64,000 bases of DNA from Coriobacteriaceae bacterium AF45-21 (GCA_027682925.1 JAQCYU010000007.1:10444-74443); one strand, 5' to 3'. Positions 10,307 to 22,736 are shown, counted from the first letter of the stretch. A program made the numbers and translations. The notes: generated by a model from the sequence alone, not told the origin.

Positions 10307-10353
10307 GCAGCGTCGAGACGAAACGCGGTTTGGTAAAACCGCGTAAGGTGACT

Positions 10354-12126
10354 ATGTTTAAGAGGTTTCTTTCTTACTACGAGCCCCAGATGGGGCTTTT
10401 TGTTGCTGATACTGTTTGCGCTCTGGTGCTTGCCGCCATTGACCTGGCGTTCCCCATTATCCTGCGCAATTTGACCGGTGGGCTATTTACTCAGGATCAG
10501 GCTGCCATTATGCAGGCGCTCGGCATGATCGCGGTGGGCTTGGTGTTGATGTATGCCGTCCGCTGCGCCTGCCGCTACTTTGTGAGCTATTGGGGTCACG
10601 TGATGGGCGCACGCATGGAGTCCAAGATGCGCGAGGACCTGTTCGACCAGTATGAGCGCTTCAGCTTTGCGTACTTCGACCGCAACAGCTCGGGCGACAT
10701 GATGAGCCGCGTGGTCAACGACCTGTTCGATATCTGCGAGGCGGCGCATCACGTGCCCGAGTGGATCATCATCTGCGGCATCGAGATTATCGGCTCGTTT
10801 GTGATCCTCTTTACCATCGCCCCGGTGCTGGCGCTCGCCATGGCCGTGGTGACGGCGGCGTTTGCGGCCATCATGTTTTGGCAGAACATGCGCATGCGCG
10901 ATGTCTTTAGCGACAACCGCAAAAAGATCAGCGGCATCAATGCGCAGCTGCAGGATTCGCTGGCGGGCATGCGCGTGGTCAAGAGCTTTGCCAATGAGGA
11001 GACCGAACGCTTCAAGTTCCGCGCCTCAAACAATCGCTATCTTTCGTCCAAGGAGAACATGTATCACGCCATGGGTGTCTATACCGCGACGTATGGCCTG
11101 CTTTCGGGTGTGCTCTATGTGATCGTGGTGCTGCTGGGCGGCTGGCTGGTCGCCCAGGGGCAGCTGCAGGCGGTCGATATGGCGACCTTTGCACTCTATA
11201 TTTCGCTGTTCTGCACGCCGCTCGAGACACTCGTCAATTCGGCCGAAACGTATCAGAAGGCTATCGCCGGCTTTAAGCGTATGGACGAGGTGCTCTCGAC
11301 CGCGCCGGATATCCAGGACAAGCCGGGCGCTACGGATCTGCAGGTGACTGCCGGCGCCGTGGAGTATCACGACGTGTGCTTTAACTACGAGGATGTTGAG
11401 CTGGGCGAGGGCGATGCCGACGAGCGTCCCGTTATCGACCATATGGACCTGTCCATCAAGCCCGGGCAGACCATCGCTTTGGTTGGCCCTTCGGGCGGTG
11501 GCAAGTCCACGACCTGTTCGCTGCTGCCGCGCTTTTATGACGTGGCCGCCGGATCCATTAGCATCGACGGCCAGGACGTGCGCGATGTGACGCAGCAGAG
11601 CCTGCGTCGCGCCATCGGCCTGGTGCAGCAGGATGTCTATCTGTTTGACGGCACGATTGGCGAGAACATCGCCTACGGCAAGCCGGGCGCTACGGCAGGA
11701 GAGATCGCCGAGGCCGCCCGTCGCGCCAACATCGATGCCTTTATCGAGTCGCTTCCACAGGGCTATGACACGGTCGTGGGCGAGCGCGGCAGCCGTCTTT
11801 CGGGCGGACAGAAACAGCGCGTCGCCATTGCGCGCGTGTTTCTCAAGAATCCCAAAATCTTGATCTTGGACGAGGCGACGAGTGCTTTGGATAACGAGAG
11901 CGAGGAGGCGGTGCAGGAGTCGCTCGAAGAGCTGGCACGCGGCCGTACCACGATCATCATCGCCCACCGTCTCTCGACTATTAAACATGCTGACGAGATT
12001 GCGACCGTTGAGCATGGTCGCGTTGTGGAACGTGGCACGCACGAGGAGCTTCTCGCCCGTGGCGGCACCTATGCCCGTTACTATCGAATGCAGTTCGAAG
12101 GTGCGCGTGCGCACGAGCTCGACTGA
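10354..12126 (+). CDS. ABC exporter, fused membrane and ATPase half-transporter
   Basis: A 590-residue MsbA-like half-transporter expected to work as a dimer. Six membrane helices lie in residues 15-310. The nucleotide-binding domain has Walker A LVGPSGGGKST (about 376-386), signature LSGGQKQRVAIAR, Walker B ILILDEATSALD and switch IIAHRLSTI. The start at 10354 (MFKRFLSYYEPQ) matches the family beginning and has AAGG upstream. The upstream frame to 10255 overlaps an inverted repeat. Family members export lipids, drugs or peptides; no partner gene points to a substrate. The next gene follows after 19 bases. Confidence 0.9.
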   Translation: MFKRFLSYYEPQMGLFVADTVCALVLAAIDLAFPIILRNLTGGLFTQDQAAIMQALGMIAVGLVLMYAVRCACRYFVSYWGHVMGARMESKMREDLFDQYERFSFAYFDRNSSGDMMSRVVNDLFDICEAAHHVPEWIIICGIEIIGSFVILFTIAPVLALAMAVVTAAFAAIMFWQNMRMRDVFSDNRKKISGINAQLQDSLAGMRVVKSFANEETERFKFRASNNRYLSSKENMYHAMGVYTATYGLLSGVLYVIVVLLGGWLVAQGQLQAVDMATFALYISLFCTPLETLVNSAETYQKAIAGFKRMDEVLSTAPDIQDKPGATDLQVTAGAVEYHDVCFNYEDVELGEGDADERPVIDHMDLSIKPGQTIALVGPSGGGKSTTCSLLPRFYDVAAGSISIDGQDVRDVTQQSLRRAIGLVQQDVYLFDGTIGENIAYGKPGATAGEIAEAARRANIDAFIESLPQGYDTVVGERGSRLSGGQKQRVAIARVFLKNPKILILDEATSALDNESEEAVQESLEELARGRTTIIIAHRLSTIKHADEIATVEHGRVVERGTHEELLARGGTYARYYRMQFEGARAHELD

Positions 12127-12145
12127 TTGATATGACAGGAAGTTT

Positions 12146-13111
12146 ATGGCTGACAAGAACCCTTTGACTCCGGAAGAAGTGACGGAGTTATTCTCCGAAA
12201 TCGATGCATCCGGTGTCTTGGATCCCACGCTTGCCAAAAAGCGAACCGAGCGCATGCGTGAGAAGGAGGCTGCGGCCAAGCGTGGTGACAAAGCGGCGCT
12301 GGCGCAGCTGCGCAGCGAGGACCGCGCGAGCCAGGCAAAACATATCGACCCGCTGTCCGAGGACGATCCTTCGGGCTCGCAGGTGAGCCATACCATTACG
12401 AAGACTGCCATGGCCGTGGTCATTGGTATTTTGGTGCTGATCGTGGGCATGCAGATTGGCTACGGCGTGATGCGCCGTCTGAACACCGCCAACCTGTCCG
12501 AGAGCGTTTCGGTCGATACCGTTTCGACGGCGCTGAAGGGCGGCCTTGAGTGGGGCAACGGCTTTACGCAGTTCCCGCTCGACTTTACCGTCGATGAAGC
12601 CGATGAGCGTACGGGCACGGTCGAGGTGACGGTGTTGGACACATCGTCTGCCAACGAGCTCGAGCTGCTGTCCAACGGGCAGATTCAGGCCGCGGCGCTT
12701 GCGACCAACGCGTTGCTCAACGATAAGATCGACCGCGTGGTGTATAACGTGCATGCCTATATCGACGAGGATAGCAACATTCAGCACGATTCCTTCTTTG
12801 GCATGTTTCCCGCCCAGGGCCACCAGAGCGCCATTTTGACGTTCGTGTGGACCAAGAGCTCATCCAACGCCACGAGTATCGACTGGAAGATGCGCATCGT
12901 GAGTATGGATGACACCATCGCCGAGCGCATTCAGAAGCAGGTGAACTCGGTGTCGTCGTTGATTGAGGACCCGGTGGTGAGCCAGACCAAGATTGACGAG
13001 GAAAAGGCCGAACGTGACCTGGAGCATCGTCTGCGTGGCCGCGAGATTTTCCGCGGCGGCAAGCCCGACCGAACGCCGTCCGATCTGCTGGGACAGGACG
13101 AGAAAAAGTAA
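12146..13111 (+). CDS. Unknown single-pass membrane protein
   Basis: A 321-residue protein I do not recognise. The N-terminal 85 residues are charged and soluble (KKRTERMREKEAAAKRGD). One clear membrane helix follows, MAVVIGILVLIVGMQIGYG (about 92-110). The remaining 210 residues should lie outside the cell and look like a small mixed fold, ending in a charged tail (REIFRGGKPDRTPSDLLG). It sits 19 bases after the ABC exporter and ends in its own terminator, so it is probably the last gene of that unit. The role is unknown. Confidence 0.75.
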   Translation: MADKNPLTPEEVTELFSEIDASGVLDPTLAKKRTERMREKEAAAKRGDKAALAQLRSEDRASQAKHIDPLSEDDPSGSQVSHTITKTAMAVVIGILVLIVGMQIGYGVMRRLNTANLSESVSVDTVSTALKGGLEWGNGFTQFPLDFTVDEADERTGTVEVTVLDTSSANELELLSNGQIQAAALATNALLNDKIDRVVYNVHAYIDEDSNIQHDSFFGMFPAQGHQSAILTFVWTKSSSNATSIDWKMRIVSMDDTIAERIQKQVNSVSSLIEDPVVSQTKIDEEKAERDLEHRLRGREIFRGGKPDRTPSDLLGQDEKK

Positions 13112-13117
13112 GACGCC

Positions 13118-13157
13118 ATCATCCCGCGTGAGCCACAAGCCCCGCGGGATGATTTTT
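13118..13157 (+). terminator. Terminator after the exporter unit
   Basis: ATCATCCCGCG pairs with CGCGGGATGAT (11 base pairs), followed by TTTT. Confidence 0.8.
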
Positions 13158-13289
13158 CTGGGACGGGGATTAAAAAATCATTATGCATAGAAAGTCATAA
13201 TTATCATTTCGTAAACATTTCGATGAAATTAACGCCATGAGGCATGCTTGCGGTTACAATATCGCGAGGCCTAACTACACACCTTTAAG

Positions 13290-13307
13290 CCGGTCCTGTG
13301 AGACCGG
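13290..13307 (+). promoter_or_regulatory. PyrR-like binding hairpin in the carA leader
   Basis: CCGGTC, loop CTGTGA, GACCGG, then GGAAGGAG. In actinobacteria PyrR binds a hairpin of this form next to the ribosome site of pyr genes and blocks translation when UMP/UTP is high. The overlap with the carA ribosome site fits this. The match is to the general pattern; no PyrR gene is in the window. A TACAAT box lies upstream at about 13255. Confidence 0.55.
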
Positions 13308-13318
13308 GAAGGAGAATT

Positions 13319-14758
13319 ATGGCGAACAACCATACTGCGGGCGCTGCCGCCCGCACCTTCGCGCCCAGCGAGCTTTGCCAGCGTATGCTAGCCAAAACCA
13401 GCAAGGGCACCTGCGGTCCCTGCATCCTGTATCTTGAGGATGGGACCATTTTTTATGGACGTGCATGCGGCGCCGAGGGCACCGCGACCGGCGAAGTCTG
13501 CTTCAACACCTCGCTCGAGGGCTACTTTGAGGTCATGACCGACCCGAGTTATGCCGGCCAAATCGTAACCATGACCTATCCGCAGATCGGCAACTACGGT
13601 ATCGACGAGACCGATGTCCAGTCGGCCTTCCCCGGCGACGCCGTGCGCCCTGCGAGCGCTCCGGCTATGCGCGGCATGATCGTTCGCGATATGTGCGCCA
13701 CGCCTTCTAACTGGCGCTCGGCCGTGAGCGTGCCGGAGTACCTGCGCGCTCACGGCATCGTCGCTATCGAGGGTGTCGACACCCGCGCTCTGGTGCGCCA
13801 TCTGCGCGACAATGGTTCCAAGATGGGCATTATCTCGACCGAAATCTTCGACGTCGACGAGCTTGCCGAGCGTCTGGCCGCAGCGCCCATGCTGGTAGGC
13901 GAGAACCTGGTCAAGACCGTAAGCTGCTCCGCGCCTCACGAGTTTGTGGCCGCCGACCTGCCTGCCGCGCATGACTTTGCGCTTTCGGCTGCCGCTCCTG
14001 CCCGTCACAAAGTGGTCGCCTACGACTGCGGTGTGAAGCGCGGCATTCTGGAGGGGCTGGTCCGCGCCGGCTGCGACCTTACCGTCGTGCCGTGGGACAC
14101 GCCTGCCCGGCAGGTGCTCGACATGAATCCCGACGGCGTCTTTTTGTCCAATGGCCCCGGCGACCCCGATGCCGTGGTGGAGACTTACGAGCAGGTGCAG
14201 CAGCTGATCGGCAAGGTGCCGGTCTTTGGCATTTGCCTTGGTCACCAGATGATCAGCTTGGCGTGCGGCGCCCAGATGGAAAAGCTTAAGTTCGGTCACC
14301 GCGGTGGCAACCAGCCGGTCATGAACCTGGTAAGCCGTCGCGTGGAGATCACCGCACAAAACCATGGCTTTGGCCTGCTGTTCCCCAGCTTGGGCAAGCT
14401 TGTCCCCGAGCTTTCCGGCGGCGAGACCGAGCATGCGGCCGATGGAGATCTGCGCGTCTGGGTGCGCCGCGGAATCGCGCCGGTCGTGATGAACGAGCGC
14501 TTTGGCCGTATTCGCCTAACACATGTGAATCTCAACGACGGCACCGCCGAGGGCATCCAGCTGCTCGACGCCCCGTGCTTCTCGGTCCAGTACCACCCCG
14601 AGGCCTCGCCTGGCCCCACCGATGCCCACTATCTCTTTACCGCCTTTACGCGACTCATGGACGGCGAGGAGAACTACCTGGACATCGACACCGCGAAGGA
14701 CCGCTTGGCTGGCTGGAATTTCGCCGAGACCGCCGCGACCGAGACCGAGGAGAACTAA
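13319..14758 (+). CDS. carA: Carbamoyl-phosphate synthase small subunit
   Basis: The glutaminase subunit, which supplies ammonia to CarB for carbamoyl phosphate, used in pyrimidine and arginine synthesis. 479 residues against the usual 360-385. The N-terminal domain has [16 protein letters not shown] and [20 protein letters not shown]. The amidotransferase domain has SNGPGDP and the nucleophile Cys in FGICLGHQM (about 305), with [10 protein letters not shown]. Extra length comes from a 40-residue N-terminal extension and an insertion of about 45 residues between QNHGF and [12 protein letters not shown]. The frame is clean across the insertion. GGAAGGAG precedes the ATG. carB starts one base after the stop. 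Confidence 0.94.
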   Translation: MANNHTAGAAARTFAPSELCQRMLAKTSKGTCGPCILYLEDGTIFYGRACGAEGTATGEVCFNTSLEGYFEVMTDPSYAGQIVTMTYPQIGNYGIDETDVQSAFPGDAVRPASAPAMRGMIVRDMCATPSNWRSAVSVPEYLRAHGIVAIEGVDTRALVRHLRDNGSKMGIISTEIFDVDELAERLAAAPMLVGENLVKTVSCSAPHEFVAADLPAAHDFALSAAAPARHKVVAYDCGVKRGILEGLVRAGCDLTVVPWDTPARQVLDMNPDGVFLSNGPGDPDAVVETYEQVQQLIGKVPVFGICLGHQMISLACGAQMEKLKFGHRGGNQPVMNLVSRRVEITAQNHGFGLLFPSLGKLVPELSGGETEHAADGDLRVWVRRGIAPVVMNERFGRIRLTHVNLNDGTAEGIQLLDAPCFSVQYHPEASPGPTDAHYLFTAFTRLMDGEENYLDIDTAKDRLAGWNFAETAATETEEN

Positions 14759-14759
14759 C

Positions 14760-18073
<3,314 letters not shown>

Positions 18074-18085
18074 ATTGAGCTGGCC

Positions 18086-18177
18086 GGCCGGGGCGGAGGG
18101 GGCTGAGTTTCCCCCCCCCTCGCTCCGGCTGCAAGCAGAGTCGCTCAGTGGGAAACTCAGCCCCCTCCGCCCCGGCC
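18086..18177. repeat. Perfect 28-bp inverted repeat after carB
   Basis: The arms 18086-18113 (GGCCGGGGCGGAGGG...) and 18150-18177 (...CCCTCCGCCCCGGCC) are exact reverse complements over 28 bases with a 36-base loop. The left arm runs into a nine-base C tract. There is no T-run, so it is not a standard terminator. Confidence 0.8.
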
Positions 18178-18250
18178 TGCGGTGACTCGGCTGCATCATG
18201 TACTGCCGAAGGGGCTTTGCGCGATGACTAGGGCTAAATAGAAAATGAGT

Positions 18251-18286
18251 GTGGGCCCTGCTGTTCGAACGAACGGCAGGGCCCAC
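18251..18286. terminator. Bidirectional terminator-like hairpin
   Basis: GTGGGCCCTGC and GCAGGGCCCAC pair over 11 bases, with GTTTTGG on the plus side and CTCATTTTC on the minus side. It lies between the ends of carB and the convergent gntR-type gene. Confidence 0.65.
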
Positions 18287-18295
18287 GTTTTGGAT

Positions 18296-19078
18296 TTATT
18301 GGGCTGTGGCGGTGAAGGTTGTTTTGTCGGCGGCGATGTGCACGTGCATCTTTGCCTGACCATCGCAGCTGATGAGCACGCCTACCTCGAACGGGGTTCC
18401 CGTCTTGTCGTAGGTCGAACGCACGATGCGCATCGCCGCCTTACCGGTGTTCTGTCCCAAAAGGCGCGCCTCATGCTTGTCGAGGTTGACCGCCTCGTAG
18501 ACGGCATCGACGCTTGCGGGCAGGATGCCGGTCTTTTCCGCGATGTAGGCGTAGAGCGAGCCATCCACGTCTTTGCGTGTGAGCTCGGGGCAAAGTGACA
18601 CGGGGATATAGACGTAGTTGAGCTCCATGGGTTTGTCGTTGGCGAGACGCAGGCGGCGAATCTCCCAGACGGGTGTCCCTTCGGGCACTTTGAGCCCAGA
18701 GGCGATGCCGCGGACGGCCGGTATGCTTGAAAAGGCGAGAATCTGCGAGCTTGGAACCCGTCCCGCTTCGCGCATCCGCGCGCTGAAATTCAGGGCCAGG
18801 TCGATGCCGGGTGCTGAGGTTTGGGGTTTGATGAACGTGCCCTGCCCACGTTTGCGCACCACGCGCCCCTCGATGACGAGATCTTGGAAGCAACGGCGCA
18901 CGGTCGCGCGCGATAACTCTAGCCGCTCACAGATTTCGAGCTCGCGTGGCAGCGGCGTCTTGGTGTCGAACGCCTGGCTGGCGATAAGCAGGGCGATTCG
19001 ATGTTTAAGTTGGACATAGAGCGGCGTATCACCGCTGCGGTCGAAGGGTTCGGAGGCGAGAAACGAGATCATATCCAT
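18296..19078 (-). CDS. GntR-family (HutC type) transcription regulator
   Basis: 260 residues. The N-terminal winged helix has TPLPRELEICERLELSRATV and IEGRVVRKRGQGTFI, typical of GntR. The C-terminal UTRA-like ligand domain (about 95-255) has GTPVWEIRRLRLANDKPME and GSLYAYIAEKTGI. Regulators of this class bind sugar phosphates or related metabolites. GGAGG lies before the ATG at 19078. It is divergent from a four-gene mannose-family PTS, and a set of direct and inverted repeats lies in the gap. It is therefore the likely regulator of that PTS and perhaps of the GH31 gene downstream. Confidence 0.9.
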   Translation of the reverse strand: MDMISFLASEPFDRSGDTPLYVQLKHRIALLIASQAFDTKTPLPRELEICERLELSRATVRRCFQDLVIEGRVVRKRGQGTFIKPQTSAPGIDLALNFSARMREAGRVPSSQILAFSSIPAVRGIASGLKVPEGTPVWEIRRLRLANDKPMELNYVYIPVSLCPELTRKDVDGSLYAYIAEKTGILPASVDAVYEAVNLDKHEARLLGQNTGKAAMRIVRSTYDKTGTPFEVGVLISCDGQAKMHVHIAADKTTFTATAQ

Positions 19079-19253
19079 GGGGTACCTCCATGTCGTGGGC
19101 GTACGTGGCATGGTCTGACACTGCGGGGCAAACCGGAGATGCCAGGCCCGATTCTTGCTGGTATGTATGGTGCATAAGGAACATAAAACATTTATCAGGC
19201 AATCTACCTGCTATTTTAAAAATAATTAGAAGAAAAAATAATTTAGGCACAAA

Positions 19254-19300
19254 AATAGTTGCTACCGTTAACCGATGAATAGTTGCCGTTCGCAACTATT
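19254..19300. promoter_or_regulatory. Candidate operator between gntR-type gene and PTS
   Basis: AATAGTTGC occurs at 19254-19262 and 19278-19286, and its exact reverse complement GCAACTATT at 19292-19300. The last two form a palindrome with a 5-base spacer. The whole 19079-19386 gap is AT-rich and holds no gene I can support. The sites are well placed to control the divergent pair. Confidence 0.5.
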
Positions 19301-19386
19301 TTCTTGTACCGAACATGCCCCGGCGCAACAATAATCTCAGCAAAAAGCAAAGCCGTGCGACACACGGCAGGTCGAGAGGAGACCGC

Positions 19387-19821
19387 ATGCGGTATCTGGT
19401 AATGGTCAGTCACGGAACGCTCGCTCCCGGACTGCACAGTGTCCTCAAGATGCTCGGCAATGACGCCCCGAACATCTTGTCGACGAGTCTCGTGGACGGC
19501 ATGGGCGCTGACGAGTATGTCGAGAACGTCAAGGCGATGCTCGCTCCCGCTACTGCCGATGACGAGATTGTCCTGCTCGGTGACATCCTGGGCGGATCGC
19601 CGCTCACCAATGCTATGAACACGCTGGCCGAGAAGGGCCTGCTCGCCCACACCATTGCCTTCGGCGGTATGAATCTGCCCATGGCTATGACCGCCATGAT
19701 GGGGCTTGCTACCATGGACCTGGATTCCCTCAAGCAGATGATGCTGCAGGAGGGCAAGAACGGTATGTCCGAGCTCGTTGTCCCGACCGATGACGCCGAC
19801 GACGAGGACGACGACATCTAG
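19387..19821 (+). CDS. PTS mannose-family IIA component
   Basis: 144 residues. It starts MRYLVMVSHGTLAPG; His9 is the expected phosphorylation site, accepting phosphate from HPr. GDILGGSPLTNAMNTL is the conserved family core. The C-terminal tail is very acidic (DDADDEDDDI). Ribosome site GAGGAG precedes the ATG. It is the first gene of a IIA-IIB-IIC-IID set. Mannose-family systems transport mannose, sorbose, GlcNAc, GalNAc and others; the sugar cannot be read from IIA. Confidence 0.92.
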   Translation: MRYLVMVSHGTLAPGLHSVLKMLGNDAPNILSTSLVDGMGADEYVENVKAMLAPATADDEIVLLGDILGGSPLTNAMNTLAEKGLLAHTIAFGGMNLPMAMTAMMGLATMDLDSLKQMMLQEGKNGMSELVVPTDDADDEDDDI

Positions 19822-19900
19822 GCAGCGCATCCGCCCAAATTTTCGTGATGGAGCGGGGGTTAAGAGGAAAGACCCCCGGTGATAAAGAAAGGGAGAACGC

Positions 19901-20389
19901 ATGATTTCGTTCATCCGTATTGACGACCGTATGATCCATGGACAGACCGTTACCCGTTGGGCCCTCGAGTATCCCTGCGACGGTCTTATCGCCGTCAACG
20001 ACGCTGCAGCGTCCAACCCCGTGCTCAAGGAGGCCTACAAGAGTGCCTCGGGCAAGAAGACGTTCGTGTGGACCAAGGAGCACTTCAAGGAGGTATCCGA
20101 GAAGGTTCTCAAGTCCGACACCAAGTACTTCCTGATCACCAAGAACCCGCTCGACATGAAGGAGCTTCTCGTCGATTTTGGCTTTAAGCCCGGCATGGAC
20201 CGCATCATCGTCGGTCCCTGCAACGATCGTCCCGGCACCACCAAGCTCGGCAACAACCAGTCGATCACGCAGGAAGAGGCCCAGGCGCTCGAGGATCTCA
20301 CCAACGCCGGCTACACGGTCGAGTTCGCCCTTATCAAGGAGAAGTCCATCGGTGAGTGGCCCAAGTTCCGCGGTCAGTTTGGCTTCTAG
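19901..20389 (+). CDS. PTS mannose/sorbose-family IIB component
   Basis: 162 residues. It opens MISFIRIDDRMIHGQTVTRW; His13 in RMIHGQ is the phosphorylated residue, taking phosphate from IIA and passing it to the sugar. VNDAAASNPVLKEAYK and LLVDFGF are typical. It is separate from IIA, unlike the fused IIAB of enteric mannose systems. The separate-subunit order A-B-C-D is common in GalNAc, sorbose and related systems. GGGAGAACGC precedes the ATG. Confidence 0.93.
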   Translation: MISFIRIDDRMIHGQTVTRWALEYPCDGLIAVNDAAASNPVLKEAYKSASGKKTFVWTKEHFKEVSEKVLKSDTKYFLITKNPLDMKELLVDFGFKPGMDRIIVGPCNDRPGTTKLGNNQSITQEEAQALEDLTNAGYTVEFALIKEKSIGEWPKFRGQFGF

Positions 20390-20461
20390 TTAGGCGCCAG
20401 CCGCATTTTGGTATCTACAGCCCTTGGTGAAAGGGGCTGAGGAATAAAGAAAGGGGAAAGC

Positions 20462-21319
20462 ATGGCAATCAATGCATTCCAAGCCGCGCTGTTCGGCCTG
20501 TTCGCCTGCCTGGCATCACTGCCTGGCATGGGTGGCACGACGATCGGCAACTACACTCTGGGTCGTCCTCTGGTCGCCGGCCTCATCGTCGGCATCATCA
20601 TGGGCGATATGCAGACGGGCATCCTCGTCGGCGCTGCCATCCAGGTTGTCTACATCGCTCTCGTGACCCCCGGCGGAACCGTCTCCGCCGACGTCCGCGC
20701 CGTGTCCTATATCGGTATCCCGCTGGCGATCCTCGCCATCAAGAACTCGGGCATCGATCCCGCCTCCGCTGAGGCTGCCGGCATGGCCGCATCCCTCGGT
20801 GCCGCCGTCGGCACGCTCGGCACTGTGCTCTTCTATGGCACCGCCACCATCAACCTGGTGTGGCAGGGCATGGGCTGGAAGTGGCTCGAGAAGGGCGATC
20901 TCCACAAGCTCTACCTGGTCAACAACGTTCTGCCTTGGATCGGTCACATCGTCTGCTCGTTCCTCCCGACGTTCATCATCACCATGGGCGGCACCGCCAT
21001 GGTCGACCTCATGAAGACCTACATGCCCATGGACGGCATCGCGATGAAGACGCTGTTTACCGTCGGCTCGCTGCTGCCTACCGTCGGTATCGCCATCCTG
21101 CTCAAGCAGGTCATCTCTAAGCCCACGGACTTCCTGACGTTCTTCTTCGGCTTCACCCTGTCCGCTGTCATGGGATGCAACCTGATCGCCGCTGCCGGCA
21201 TCGGCTGCTTCTTCGCCCTGATCAACTATGAGATCGCTTCGCTCAAGATCGACCTCGCAAACGCTCCCAAGGCAGCTATCGCCTCGGGCTCAGATGATGA
21301 GGAAGAGGAGGACATCTAA
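20462..21319 (+). CDS. PTS mannose-family IIC component
   Basis: 285 residues, strongly hydrophobic with about eight or nine membrane segments. It has LGRPLVAGLIVGIIMGDMQT and VGAAIQVVYIALVTPGG, hallmarks of the IIC permease. With IID it forms the membrane channel. The C-terminus is acidic (GSDDEEEEDI). The stop codon overlaps the ATG of the IID gene by one base, so the two are translationally coupled. Confidence 0.93.
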   Translation: MAINAFQAALFGLFACLASLPGMGGTTIGNYTLGRPLVAGLIVGIIMGDMQTGILVGAAIQVVYIALVTPGGTVSADVRAVSYIGIPLAILAIKNSGIDPASAEAAGMAASLGAAVGTLGTVLFYGTATINLVWQGMGWKWLEKGDLHKLYLVNNVLPWIGHIVCSFLPTFIITMGGTAMVDLMKTYMPMDGIAMKTLFTVGSLLPTVGIAILLKQVISKPTDFLTFFFGFTLSAVMGCNLIAAAGIGCFFALINYEIASLKIDLANAPKAAIASGSDDEEEEDI

Positions 21320-22146
21320 TGGCAGAGAAGAAGAAACTCTCTAAGAAAACGCTTGCCAAGTCGTTCCGCAACTGGTCCTATGGCAACCTGACTTGCTTCT
21401 CGCAGGAGCACATGCAGACCTTCGGTTACCTGTGCGCCATGCTTCCGATCGTCGAGGAGCTCTACGACACGCCCGAGGAGCAGAAGCAGGCCCTCCAGAC
21501 CTACTCCGCGTTCTTCAACACCGAGCCGCAGATCGGCACCATGATTGTCGGCGTCACCGCCGGCCTCGAGGAGGCTCGCGCAAACGGCGAGGCCATCGAC
21601 GACGACGCCATCAACGGCATCCGCGCCGGCCTCATGGGCCCGCTCGCCGGCCTTGGCGACTCGCTGATCGTCGGTACCCTGATCCCGATCCTGCTCGGTA
21701 TCGCCCTCGGTCTCTCGACCGGCGGCTCTCCGCTCGGTGCCATCTTCTATATTGTCGTGTGGAACCTGCTCATGTTCCTTGGCATGCGCTTTGCCTACAA
21801 CCAGGGCTATGAGCTCGGCGGCAAGGCGGTCGAGGCCCTCGTCGGCCCCAAGGCCAAGGCTCTGCGTGATTCCATCGTGATGGTCGGTACCATGGTCATC
21901 GGTGCAGTCGGTGCTACCTGGGTCTCCATCACCTGCAGCCCCAATCTGGTGCTGCCCGGCGGCGGTAAGTTCCAGGACACGCTCGACGGAATCTATCCGC
22001 ACCTGCTGCCCATGGTCTTCATCATCTTCTGCTGGTACATGATGACCAAGAAGAAGGTCAACCCCATCGTTATGATGCTGATCCTCGTTGTGATCGCATT
22101 TGTGGGCGTTCTCATTGGCTTCTTCGACCCGGCACTGAGCTACTAG
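21319..22146 (+). CDS. PTS mannose-family IID component
   Basis: 275 residues. The N-terminal soluble part has FRNWSYGNLTCFSQEHMQTF and YDTPEEQKQALQTYSAFFNT. GLMGPLAGLGDSLIVGTLIP is the conserved IID motif. Several membrane segments follow, the last being IVMMLILVVIAFVGVLIGFF. It completes the transporter with IIC. A strong terminator follows, ending the operon. Confidence 0.93.
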   Translation: MAEKKKLSKKTLAKSFRNWSYGNLTCFSQEHMQTFGYLCAMLPIVEELYDTPEEQKQALQTYSAFFNTEPQIGTMIVGVTAGLEEARANGEAIDDDAINGIRAGLMGPLAGLGDSLIVGTLIPILLGIALGLSTGGSPLGAIFYIVVWNLLMFLGMRFAYNQGYELGGKAVEALVGPKAKALRDSIVMVGTMVIGAVGATWVSITCSPNLVLPGGGKFQDTLDGIYPHLLPMVFIIFCWYMMTKKKVNPIVMMLILVVIAFVGVLIGFFDPALSY

Positions 22147-22168
22147 TCATCATCCCCTGGCCCCCTGT

Positions 22169-22200
22169 AAGGCCGTGCGGCCTCAACCGCACGGCCTTCT
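22169..22200 (+). terminator. Terminator of the PTS operon
   Basis: AAGGCCGTGCGG and CCGCACGGCCTT pair perfectly over 12 bases, followed by CTGATTTTG. Confidence 0.8.
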
Positions 22201-22341
22201 GATTTTGCGCCGCCCTTCAAGGGCAATATGGCCAGCGACCTCCATCGCCTACACGACACCCGCTATATTGCTCTTGAAAGATGACGTATTCGACAAACGA
22301 TGCACTTGCGCATGATGCACACTTTGCACGAGGAGGACCAT

Positions 22342-22668
22342 ATGCACGAGAAACATGGACACGACCTTTCGCGCGACGACTTGATTCGCGAGGCAAAGAT
22401 GCAGACCGATGCTATTCAGCGGCTCAATGTTTGGCTGCGCCTGGGCTATTCGCTCGTGGCGATTGGCTTTTTGATGGGGATGTGGGGTATGCAGGGCGGC
22501 CCCGGCTGGGGTGTCCCCGTGGGCATCGTGTGCCTGGTGGTGGGCACTCCGCTTTCGATCGTGCTTAAGGTCGGCACGACCAACGCCAAAAAGAATGTCG
22601 AGCGCATGCTCGAGGCCGCTGGTGTCGACGTTGAGGAGCTTATGCGACGCAAGAAGGACGAGCAATAG
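22342..22668 (+). CDS. Small two-helix membrane protein, unknown
   Basis: 108 residues. A short histidine-rich N-terminus (MHEKHGHDLSRDD) precedes two membrane helices, around LGYSLVAIGFLMGMWGM and VGIVCLVVGTPLSIVLKVG, joined by GGPGWG. The C-terminus is charged and likely cytoplasmic (VEELMRRKKDEQ). GAGGAGG lies six bases before the ATG at 22342, which decides the start over an upstream in-frame ATG at 22300. I do not recognise a family. The neighbours are the PTS operon and a MarR regulator, and nothing in them points to a role. Confidence 0.7.
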   Translation: MHEKHGHDLSRDDLIREAKMQTDAIQRLNVWLRLGYSLVAIGFLMGMWGMQGGPGWGVPVGIVCLVVGTPLSIVLKVGTTNAKKNVERMLEAAGVDVEELMRRKKDEQ

Positions 22669-22736
22669 ACTTCCGCGTTGGGGTATCATAAATAATTGTT
22701 GCGAATGTTAACTAATGTACGGCAAATGACGGTTTT

